A stretch of DNA of 64,000 nucleotides from Odontesthes bonariensis (lineage: Eukaryota; Chordata; Actinopteri; Atheriniformes; Atherinopsidae), in assembly GCF_027942865.1 (NCBI RefSeq), contig NC_134528.1, forward strand, positions 24,390,586 through 24,454,585, in the 5' to 3' direction. Numbering within the stretch: position 1 is the first letter of the stretch; the number at the start of each line of letters is the position of its first letter. The notes beneath the pieces were generated by a model, which made no database searches, was not told where the DNA came from, and was given only the letters and a program-made list of their open reading frames with translations. The position numbers were made by a program, and so were the translations under genes. Below, piece after piece: positions 18,901-22,973 of this stretch.

Positions 18901-20886
18901 CTAAATCTCCTCCCCAAGTCTCTCTACATGAGACCTGCGCCTCAAACCACGATGATGTTATGTCAGAGAGCCAATAGCATTGCTGGCTGACCAGGTGGAT
19001 CCGACCTCCTTTTGGACAGGAAATATCCCCTGTAAGGCAAAAATCAAACATTAGTTTCTCCTTAGTATATTTTCTACCTGGATTTCCTTGATCATTGTGT
19101 GTATATATGTGTTTTTTCCCTGCTGGTCCGACTCAGTTTCTGCCACTTTCCTCGTCATGTTTAGAGTCTTGTTTTGAAGTTTTCTTTTTCCTGGAACTCC
19201 TGCTCTGCAGTGCTTTGTGCTTGCTCAATCCCCCGGGAGTAGTCAAATATTAGGGAGTCATGTCCAAAACGAAACGGTATCTTCAAATATTTTTTTTTTG
19301 TTGTTGCTTTTGTAAAACACGTGATGGAAGAAATGTTCACATCTTTCATTTGGGTAAAAGTAAAACACATAAAATGAAATTGATTGATTTGATTTGCTAT
19401 AATTGCCAAACTCATACCAGCATCAAACTAAACAGAAAAACATTCTGTAAAATGTACTTATAACTATCTGCAGCATAAATCTGAAATATTAAAAGTAGCT
19501 GAAGCAATAGCTTTTTTATTTAAAAGAAATTGCAATTATATTCTCCTCTTATTCTTTTATTAAAACCAGCAATTACGGTAATTATATTAATTCAGAATTA
19601 AAGGGTAGTGGACTCTATGTATACTCTGGAAATTGAGCAGTGACTTTGTCGAAAATATTTAGACACTAATTCAGACTATTTTCTCTAACTCTTGAATGAA
19701 TATGTTTTGGTAAAAGGTTAAGATTCAAATGTAGTCAATGTCCAGGTATTACAATTTTCACATTCGGCTAACTGCAGAAATACTGTTACAAAAGAACCCT
19801 CCACACTCTTGAATTGGGTTTTGCTCAATGCTTTATGACTCCACATGGTAGAAATTGTTTTAAAAATTTCGAAGCCAGACTGTGAGACTTCATCAAGTTG
19901 GAGGTATGAACAGGAAGAGTTTCAGTGCAACAAAAGTCAAACATGACTGCAGCAGTGGTTCGGATTAACAGAAAGAGCGACGGTATGGTTAAGATAAGAT
20001 GCAGAGACCCCCCCCCCCCCCCCCCCCCCCCTCCTAAAAAAAAAGATGACTCCACACTTCTTTATAGTAAAACAAATGATTATGTGTGTCTGACTTGGCA
20101 GTTGGAAGCTGGCGTTTCAGTGATCCTCGGACAGTGCCAAGGACATTGCATGAAGCTGTTCTCTGTGGATGGTGTCTAAAAGGAGAACCAGCCGACAAAA
20201 CAGCAGAAAATGGCAAGATTAAACTTTGCCAAGAGCAAAAGCTGCCAGATGAATACTGGCAGACCTCCTTTTAGTTCACTGAAACCAAAATAGCCTGAAC
20301 TCGAATCAAATAGGGGTCTGCATCCCTGCAGAAGGTAAAAGATGACATTTTGATGTTCATGTACGGTATGAATGCATCCAAATGCCATCTTAAGATACTT
20401 GGCCGGAGAGGAATTTTGCAACGTGACAATAATTTGAACTGTTTTTAAAGAAGAAAGAAAAGTTTTAAACTGCAACCTGGCCAAGCCATCTTCCAATAGA
20501 ACACCTTTGGAATACTGTTATAGAAGTCTGAGAGCATGCTGACAGCCTCTGAGTAACTGCGTTTCTGATATGTTACCTGCTGCATACATAACCGTAACAC
20601 CTGAAAATTCAAACAGAACCGAAAATAGAAAGAAATGTAAGCATCGGCCGGAGGAGTTTCAGGCGTTTATGCAGCTATTTTACACACCGCTGCTGTATTT
20701 GTCATACTTTTGAAGCTTTACCTCTCCGAGTGATGCGAAACCAACATTTTCCAAAACAATGCATTCTGGGTTTTTTTCGTTTTGACTGCGTACAAAGTTA
20801 AATTTCTCACCTTGCGACGTGGTGATCAAAACCACACAAAGACTCCAGAGTGTTGCCCATTTGTGTGATGCAGTTGTACCTGTCAT
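1..20886 (-). CDS. Polycystin-1 family gene (PKD1-like), 5' part, eleven exons, open at left edge
   Basis: Polycystin-1 proteins are large membrane receptors that pair with TRPP channels, act at primary cilia and cell contacts, and carry a long extracellular region of PKD repeats. Eleven minus-strand exons (20811-20886, 18849-19029, 18551-18744, 17950-18068, 8600-8747, 8254-8519, 7405-8163, 3514-3645, 3146-3321, 2406-2533, 1-949) join with matching phases into about 1042 codons without a stop. Order: signal peptide (about 1-25), C-type lectin domain (about 27-150), linker, Cys-rich LDL-A-like segment (about 240-290), polycystin-specific region (329-581), then PKD repeats with W-D-F-G-D-G-type motifs and H-x-Y closings. 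The segment [20 protein letters not shown] and the later LTASNPVSS align by memory with human PKD1 in the same order. REJ, GPS, PLAT and the membrane segments would lie left of the window. LRR and WSC modules are absent here. It could be either teleost pkd1 paralogue (pkd1/pkd1b); I cannot tell which. Confidence 0.87.
950..2405. other. PKD1-like intron, no recognisable feature
   Basis: AT-rich intronic sequence between exons 11 and 10. Only short, non-conserved open frames are present and I see no repeat family in it. Confidence 0.6.
2406..2533 (-). CDS. PKD1-like exon 10: PKD repeat core
   Basis: The exon carries [10 protein letters not shown] and closes with VNHTYSTP, the two diagnostic elements of a PKD repeat. 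The acceptor is CATGTAG and the donor GTAAACA, phase 2 in and phase 1 out. The repeat is completed in exon 11 by [11 protein letters not shown]. Confidence 0.87.
2607..3020. mobile_element. Small terminal-inverted-repeat element with TTAA target sites
   Basis: 414 bp flanked by TTAA at 2603-2606 and 3021-3024. The ends are inverted repeats: AGCAATACAATGTAAC on the left and its near-complement GTTACATAGTATTGCT on the right (one mismatch). TTAA duplication is typical of piggyBac and Kolobok elements, so this is probably a non-autonomous (MITE) member. The internal sequence has no transposase. It sits in the intron between PKD1-like exons 10 and 9. Confidence 0.65.
3146..3321 (-). CDS. PKD1-like exon 9: PKD repeat junction
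   Basis: The exon opens after TTTTCCCAG with [10 protein letters not shown], the conserved end of a PKD repeat (L-x-A-S-N). It continues to [11 protein letters not shown], the start of the next repeat. The donor is TTTAA|GTAAGG, phase 2. It joins exon 10 to give a V-T-F-K-W-D-F-G-D-G motif across the splice junction, which strongly supports both boundaries. Confidence 0.85.
3514..3645 (-). CDS. PKD1-like exon 8: PKD repeat, first part
   Basis: 132 bp, phase 0 at both ends, acceptor CACCATAG, donor GTAAGC. It encodes [18 protein letters not shown] and ends QPAEYQLR. This is the strand pattern of a PKD repeat and corresponds to human PKD1 GSDMVFRWTIND. The polypyrimidine tract is weak, so the exact acceptor is slightly uncertain. 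Confidence 0.82.
3646..4289. other. PKD1-like intron before the LINE fragment, nothing recognised
   Basis: Unique-looking AT-rich intron sequence between exon 8 and the L2-like LINE. I see no coding or repeat signature. Confidence 0.5.
4290..7165 (+). mobile_element. L2/Maui-like LINE fragment, split by a hAT element
   Basis: Two halves, 4290-4797 and 6415-7165, belong to one degraded reverse transcriptase gene on the plus strand. The left half has the pre-RT region (TLITSQKNY) and runs into LDLSAA, the RT motif A. The right half resumes with VSQGF-type sequence, [15 protein letters not shown] and [10 protein letters not shown] (the catalytic A-D-D), then [13 protein letters not shown] and the C-terminal [10 protein letters not shown]. 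Several frameshifts and stops break it, and the 5' part and 3' tail are missing. The YADDTQLY signature is typical of fish L2-clade LINEs. It is a dead copy in a PKD1-like intron, antisense to that gene. Confidence 0.82.
4806..6406. mobile_element. Non-autonomous hAT element with perfect 8-bp target duplications
   Basis: 1601 bp bounded by 15-bp perfect terminal inverted repeats CAGTGTTAATTTTGT. It is flanked on both sides by CTCTGCAG (4798-4805 and 6407-6414). An 8-bp duplication and CAGTG ends are hallmarks of hAT transposons. No transposase frame is left. The left 240 bp is packed with TTTAGTC-type motifs, and the right end holds TTTAGTCTCGTC-like copies. The insertion cut the RT gene of the surrounding L2-like LINE within the LDLSAA motif, so it is younger than that LINE. 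Confidence 0.9.
7405..8163 (-). CDS. PKD1-like exon 7: polycystin-specific extracellular region
   Basis: A large phase-0 exon of 253 codons between GCAATAG and GTAAGTGC. Its start, [20 protein letters not shown], and the nearby FLHC resemble the post-LDL-A region of human PKD1. Its end, [16 protein letters not shown], resembles the start of a PKD repeat (the VSPVAGLRV-type junction). The middle ([14 protein letters not shown] and around) has no domain I recognise. It begins with GTG because it is an internal exon. Confidence 0.85.
8254..8519 (-). CDS. PKD1-like exon 6: Cys-rich, LDL-A-like segment
   Basis: A 266-bp exon (TTGTCAG to GTGAGT). Eight cysteines fall within about 42 residues (C-S-S...Y-S-C-C...C-N-T-T-G-G-C...W-C...G-C...P-C). 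This corresponds in position to the LDL-receptor-A-like region of human polycystin-1, between the lectin and the PKD array. NTT is a potential N-glycosylation site. The final part, [19 protein letters not shown], leads in frame into exon 7. Confidence 0.8.
8600..8747 (-). CDS. PKD1-like exon 5
   Basis: A 148-bp exon between CCCCACAG and GTAGGG, phase 0 in and phase 1 out. The translation has a beta-strand-like stretch ([19 protein letters not shown]) followed by [14 protein letters not shown]. It has no named domain but leads in phase into the Cys-rich exon 6. It begins with an ATG, which is an ordinary internal Met and not a start. Confidence 0.75.
8748..9282. other. PKD1-like intron, nothing recognised
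   Basis: AT-rich intronic sequence between exon 5 and the second L2-like LINE. I find no coding or repeat signal. Confidence 0.5.
9283..10975 (+). mobile_element. L2/Maui-like LINE, 3' part, interrupted by a Tigger-type element
   Basis: A plus-strand RT fragment: [20 protein letters not shown], then [10 protein letters not shown], then [33 protein letters not shown] and [22 protein letters not shown]. It then runs into the 3' untranslated region, which ends near 10219 (CTTTTTGATAAAGCTTATA) and resumes after 10925 with GTTAGGGATCGTTCAGGTGA. The reading frame has a stop at 9501-9503 and a frameshift near 9570. It is 5'-truncated, as usual for LINE insertions. It is a better-preserved copy than the one at 4290-7165 and clearly from a related family. 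Confidence 0.85.
10223..10923 (+). mobile_element. Pogo/Tigger-type DNA element (non-autonomous)
   Basis: 701 bp with 16-bp perfect terminal inverted repeats (CAGTGGAAACCGCTTA and its complement), flanked by TA on both sides as for Tc1/mariner/pogo elements. Inside, 10520-10670 encodes a broken CENP-B-like helix-turn-helix: MAGKRK, a stop, [16 protein letters not shown], then [17 protein letters not shown]. This is the N-terminal DNA-binding part of a Tigger transposase. The DDE catalytic part is missing. It is inserted in the 3' untranslated region of the L2-like LINE. Confidence 0.88.
11317..11502 (-). repeat. 3' LTR of the Ty3/gypsy element
   Basis: 186 bp, same as the 5' LTR. The sense strand contains TTTAATAAAAGACC, which includes an AATAAA polyadenylation signal, as expected for a 3' LTR. 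Confidence 0.95.
11503..11520 (-). promoter_or_regulatory. Polypurine tract of the Ty3/gypsy element
   Basis: Directly before the 3' LTR the minus strand is AAAAAAAAAGAGGGAAGA, an uninterrupted purine run suited to prime plus-strand DNA synthesis. Confidence 0.8.
11740..15672 (-). CDS. gag-pol polyprotein of the Ty3/gypsy element
   Basis: 1310 codons without a stop. It supplies structural protein and all enzymes for reverse transcription and integration. Visible in order: capsid remainder (1-130); two CCHC zinc knuckles (153-187); aspartic protease D-S-G-A (272-275); reverse transcriptase with KIDL (D505) and S-D-D (566-568); RNase H with TCDAS (D714) and LTDHKAL (D781); integrase with the H-H-C-C zinc site (H929, H932, C962, C965) and the D-D-E triad (D993, D1047, E1083). 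There is no chromodomain and no env frame. The Met at 15672 is simply the first in this frame; the real protein probably begins at 15866 in the other frame. All catalytic residues are present, so pol looks functional. Confidence 0.93.
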   Translation of the reverse strand: MEKFHYEQIAHQPAVDQQPARDVFQVAIRLFNNTFALRENIPKARTKFWETEPNAGETINNFITRLKALVKTCNFNAEADNHVRDKVLLHIKNSELKAKLFREDNLTLDRLIQVIGSYHHKEALILSSPSNTNQVSGRARPKPKLKSASQSGCYKCGAQGHIARECIRSKNHKCSHCGKKGHFDDLCFHKDKYKPNQDDTSSSQGRSRASGRSRDDPKQSKGRNKKGQHRVEEGESNDSRSDSEDLYLFRISKTEDTLDLRLNGFTLPMVIDSGAHHNTLSVHDFKGLQKARPEVSLQPASTKLYPYASKQALTLLGKCTLEVEVPNTTRRATASFFVVPQAQASLLSSRTSKELGLLRVGIDANILSCSGTDVWSSLRIKYPQVFTGLGKLKNYQLRLKIDPDVTPVIQPVRRIPFNRRQRVIKKLQELVDLDVIEGVSEPAHWVNPLVSVEKMPENDRKHGDVRICIDMRRANAAIVRERHPVPTIDETIQEMAGGKYFSKIDLNMAYHQIELHPDSREITTFAAPGGLFRYKRLLFGVNMASEKFQQIISQVIKDCPGAYNMSDDIVVVGSTEAEHDTRLATVVQRLAERGLTINEKKCQIKLTSIKYMGHVLSQDGLKVSDEKVKAIAHAPPPIDASQMRSFLGLAQFCAKFVPQFATITAPLWELTKQDAEWKWEKEEQCAFDQLKDALIEAPVMAYYSVGRPTRITCDASPFGVGAILEQQQTDGVWKPVYYASRKLTPTETRYSQFEREALGVFWACRKFSLYLIGCEFKILTDHKALVKVLSPNSLPPSARVERWLLYLQQFTYQVVHIPGKTNKADPLSRQPVGHCDKSEERETDEYIYSIIKDSTPHALTPREIEQASKDDPTISKLRQAIQKNDWTYFKGTAFQAVKDELWTAGLMVMRGNRIVIPEALQEHVLQLGHEGHQGIVRTKNRLRTKVWWPEIDKMVEKQIKQCYPCQVIGKNAPPEELERTPLPDQPWIYLAVDLLSISEGNYLLAVVDYYSRWPEVAYMKVTNATNVINALEMMFQIHGYPKYLRSDNGQPFASREFHDYLTAHGIMQLKGVPYWPQSNGEVERFNRTILKSVKIAKIEKKDWKVALKSFLFHYRTTPHAVTGVSPAKLLMNRDLRDKLPSFTGRPADSDEPHAAASEEIHDKDALHKLKRNIAANQRRGAKDQEIQPGDTVLCKNLHKSNKLDPNFESQPYEVISKQGNAVIIQQPNSPPKMRNAAHVKRFSGDASLSAPSIPNPVLTPAESVPVTIPITTHSSPSIGPGPMTAAPDVPVKSTRVRAQPAWQKDYVMFT
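15645..15866 (-). CDS. gag N-terminal frame of the Ty3/gypsy element
   Basis: ATG at 15866 starts a 73-codon frame ([12 protein letters not shown]..., then [15 protein letters not shown]) that looks like the beginning of a Ty3/gypsy capsid protein. It ends at a stop just inside the long frame that starts at 15672. The two frames differ by one base (a -1 shift is needed). At 15660-15666 the overlap has the heptamer A AAU UUC. Either this is a one-base indel in a young copy or, less likely given the position very early in gag, a site of ribosomal frameshifting. The frame at TTG 15884 is not needed as a start. Confidence 0.75.
   Translation of the reverse strand: MAHVALGGLTPPKPLDTVGEPETLHQRWEMWKSELEIYIIASGVVNAAQKRAVLLLTGGEGLREIWKNFTTSR
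16138..16162 (-). promoter_or_regulatory. Primer-binding site of the Ty3/gypsy element
   Basis: Immediately inside the 5' LTR the minus strand reads ACTGGCGACGAGGATGATCC. TGG (complement of a tRNA CCA end) occurs 2-3 bases from the LTR, the normal position of a tRNA primer site. I cannot say which tRNA without a tRNA set to compare. Confidence 0.65.
16163..16348 (-). repeat. 5' LTR of the Ty3/gypsy element
   Basis: 186 bp. Read on the minus strand it begins TGTAGTGTTC and ends CACACCACA, so it has the usual TG...CA ends. By eye every base matches the other LTR at 11317-11502. It contains the sequence AGTAACCTATCGCGAG and a CGCGAG pair near its start, but no clear TATA box. Confidence 0.95.
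16756..17260. repeat. Unclassified repeat-like stretch
   Basis: 16756-17030 is pyrimidine-rich with CACCTGTTCC, ATATATG and TTATTAAACACG, a composition I associate with fish retroelement terminal regions. 17036-17260 contains two similar copies of GTTCCTGTATGTCCGAATGCG (about 75 bp apart). Neither could be assigned to a family. Confidence 0.35.
17261..17400 (+). mobile_element. RTE-type LINE 3' end (Rex3/Expander-like)
   Basis: CTCGGCTGGCCTGGGAACGC, then an [17 protein letters not shown] coding remnant and CTGCTGCCCCCTCGACCCGA, ending in GATGATGGATGGATG. This is a familiar terminal segment of fish RTE-clade LINEs, where the RT stops shortly before a GATG-type tail. Only the last 140 bp are present. 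The family name is from memory. Confidence 0.65.
17401..17545 (+). mobile_element. L2-type LINE 3' tail
   Basis: An AT-rich segment with GTGCCTTGAGATCACATT, TGGCGCCATATAAATAAA and a terminal run of imperfect AATTGAA units, the common 3' end of fish L2-related LINEs and the SINEs that share it. It directly abuts the RTE tail. Confidence 0.6.
17546..17949. other. PKD1-like intron remainder
   Basis: AT-rich intron before exon 4. No feature recognised. Confidence 0.5.
17950..18068 (-). CDS. PKD1-like exon 4: linker after the lectin domain
   Basis: A 119-bp phase-1 to phase-0 exon bounded by CTTGCAG and GTTAGT. It encodes about 40 residues including [18 protein letters not shown] and HTVE. No named domain is visible. 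It is placed in the gene because its phases fit both neighbours and its end leads directly into the frame of exon 5. The intron that follows (8748-17949) is 9.2 kb and almost entirely mobile elements. Confidence 0.7.
18551..18744 (-). CDS. PKD1-like exon 3: second half of C-type lectin domain
   Basis: The phase-2 exon starts after TTGTTCAG and completes the lectin fold with VWVWLRGL, a W-rich stretch, a conserved C, and the closing HSFICKN. The usual calcium/sugar motif is degenerate: EPLN stands where EPN would be and WRRVQC where WND would be. Sugar binding therefore cannot be assumed. It ends at a GTAAGTTT donor in phase 1. Confidence 0.85.
18849..19029 (-). CDS. PKD1-like exon 2: first half of C-type lectin domain
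   Basis: The acceptor TTACAG precedes a phase-1 exon whose translation begins [10 protein letters not shown] and carries the lectin pattern C..YW.....W..A...C...GG.LAS. The donor AGA|GTAAG leaves phase 2. The hallmarks C-Y-W, W-F-E-A-Q and G-G-D-L-A-S are those of a C-type lectin-like fold. The preceding intron (19030-20810) is clean of recognisable exons. Confidence 0.85.
19030..20810. other. First intron of the PKD1-like gene
   Basis: Contains a 24-base C run at 20008-20031 and otherwise low-complexity AT-rich DNA. The sequence around 20380-20500 (ending CAACCTGGCCAAGCCATC) has a Tc1-like flavour but cannot be assigned. I saw no exon encoding leucine-rich or WSC modules here. Confidence 0.5.
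20811..20886 (-). CDS. PKD1-like exon 1: start codon and signal peptide
   Basis: ATG at 20886 opens a short frame with a hydrophobic core ([15 protein letters not shown]) that looks like a cleavable signal peptide, fitting an extracellular N-terminus. The exon ends in CAA G before GTGAGAAA, a good donor in phase 1. This matches the phase of the next recognised exon at 19029. Frame continues into the intron only as read-through to 20680, which I do not count. Confidence 0.75.
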
Positions 20887-22110
20887 CTTGCAGAGACACA
20901 GTCATATTCCTCTACGGATCAACACTATTGTGGAAATCAATACCCTCCAAGTGTTGCACTGAACGTGTAAATTCTAATCATCTTTTTCTTGCCACTGCCA
21001 CAAGACCATCCCCTTACTGTCTGTGTCTTACTGCCTTAACTTAAACCCTACTCTGCTCGGGCTCACACTTTTCTCCACTTACACCTCCTTCCCTCACCGT
21101 GCAGACACACATGAGTTATGGTTGGATCATTGTTTTAAAGGCCTCTTCTCTGCTTTCTGTGAGCGTCTGGGTGACTTCTACCGTGTCTCTCAGCAACGGC
21201 CATAGAAGCAGAGTGGACAGAGGAGGCCAGCACTGCTCATTAACATGTTGTAAAACGCCTGGCACTTAAAGGAAACAGACAAACTCACTCAAGGAAGCAC
21301 ATACGTAACCGAGGGTGCTGGTAGAAACAAAACACCAAGTACAAACAGGAGTTATTATATCAGTGCTACCTGGGAGCACATTTTTGATTAATATTGTTAA
21401 ATGAATAAGCGTCTTCTGGGTATTGGGATGCTGAATAGTGTTCATTCTGTTGTTCCAGCGCTAACACACAGACCTCATCACTAGCCAGACAAAGGGTTTG
21501 TGACGCACGTGCAAAGAATAGACCCAAGTTCTAAAAAGAGAGGATGCCATCTGGGTTGCCTGGGGAACAGATAAAGCTGAAGGCAGTGATAAGGCTTTGA
21601 ATTGTTTTTCCGTTACGATAGAAACTATTGTCCATTTTATTCTTCATTAGGCACTTTTGCCTTCACGAGCAGAAAGGTTCAGCAAGACGGCAGCTAATTG
21701 ATTAAGTTTCAATGACTGGAGAACCAATACCAAAACTTAAAGTATTAAACCGTTTTCTCTACACCTCCTTCACTGTGCTGAGTGTCATCTTAATAGATTG
21801 GGTCAAGAACTCTATTATCCCCTCAGGGTTGTAAAATGATATTTTCAGAATAACTCTCATTTTAGCTTAGCCTGTTAGCATGCAAACATGAAATACAATG
21901 AAAACAGCATATATTTGAAATTCCACACTCGAAGGTATTTTCTTTTCTTTTTTTTTTCTTTTGTCACACTAACAGTTTTGTACCCTTAGTTTTGAGCAAA
22001 TTAAACTGACTGACATTGCTATTCTAAATATATTGGTTAATAAAAGTATTTTGATTTATCTATAATTAAACAAGTCACCACAAAGCAGTTCAGTTTGTGA
22101 TTAAAAATGT
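20887..22110. promoter_or_regulatory. Divergent intergenic region between PKD1-like gene and asb12
   Basis: About 1.2 kb separates the PKD1-like start codon (minus) from the presumed first exon of asb12 (plus). It must hold both promoters. I see no clear TATA box; TATTTATAG-like strings are absent near either start. No coding feature is visible. Confidence 0.5.
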
Positions 22111-22251
22111 CAAGACTCCCGTCGAAATGAGCGCCCGGCTCATTTGAGGCTACGGAACACCAGAGGGCAGCAACGACCCTTCCCACAAACAAAACGAGGA
22201 AGCGGAGGAAACGCAGAGAAGAAGAAGGCAGCTGATGGTGACACATCAAAG
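22111..22251 (+). other. asb12: Probable 5' untranslated first exon of asb12
   Basis: Less AT-rich than its surroundings, with purine-rich GAAGCGGAGGAAACGCAG, and ending CATCAAAG before GTAATG, a possible donor. The asb12 coding exon at 22974 begins just after an acceptor (TTTTCCAGCAG) with five untranslated bases, so an upstream non-coding exon is required. This is the best candidate. It contains CACCAGAGGGCAGCA at 22158-22172, close to the CTCF core motif. Confidence 0.4.
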
Positions 22252-22817
22252 GTAATGTTAATCGAAAACAACAAATCGAATAGCCTCTTCTTTGTCAACA
22301 CAGCTCATTCAAAAGCAAATGATTATATGTCTATGTACATTTTGAAGTTTGATATCTAACTGTACGTGTCGACGGTTGCTTTTACTGAATAGGAGCGGCG
22401 TTGTTATTGTTATGATTCGCGTATTAGCTTCTATACCTGCCCTTCTGTATTTGCAGTAGCGAACTGTCTGAAGTTGTGATGGGCAACTACTGAGAAATAA
22501 GGAACATAATTCCGCAATGAATGCAGCGCACCAAAATGAAGTCAAACATGACGTTTTTCAATATTATCCATCCTACTCAACGACACAGTGGAAGAATCTA
22601 ACACTTAGAATTTATTTATTTTTGTCCAATTATATGGTTGATTATTGATTACTTGAATGCCGAATTTTCTGGAAGACTTCGCTTCTTCCTGATCAGATAT
22701 TGGATGTGGATAATCTGACATATCTTTAAGGTCATACGTTATCAAAAGTTATATTTGAACTGATGTTTCATTGATGTTTGGTATGAAGTATTTTTGACTC
22801 CTCGATTGTATGGCAGG

Positions 22818-22868
22818 AATTGAATTGAATAACACTTTGTTGATCCTTAAAGGGGAAATTATTTTGCA
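22818..22868 (-). mobile_element. Rex1-type LINE tail, 3' end only
   Basis: On the minus strand AATTTCCCCTTTAAGGATCA, then ACAAAGT and an AATTCAATTC tail. This matches in layout the 3' end of the Rex1-like element at 33125-33190 (AATTTCCCTCTGGGATAAAT...). It is a very short truncated copy in asb12 intron 1. Confidence 0.5.
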
Positions 22869-22973
22869 GCATAAATAATAAATGACAGTTGTTAGTGATT
22901 CTAAAGTTGAAGTGGTATGTTGAAAATCTTGTCAATGGTTCTCTGGCTTTGTTTTGGTTTTCCAGCAGGTTCT

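Noticed and set aside
20340..20510. Tc1-like stretch in pkd1-type intron 1
   Set aside because: Only a short run (CAACCTGGCCAAGCC) resembles Tc1 sequence. I found no transposase motif or terminal repeat.
22818..22970. Possible extra coding sequence upstream of asb12
   Set aside because: It contains a Rex1-type tail and a splice acceptor, so it is intron.
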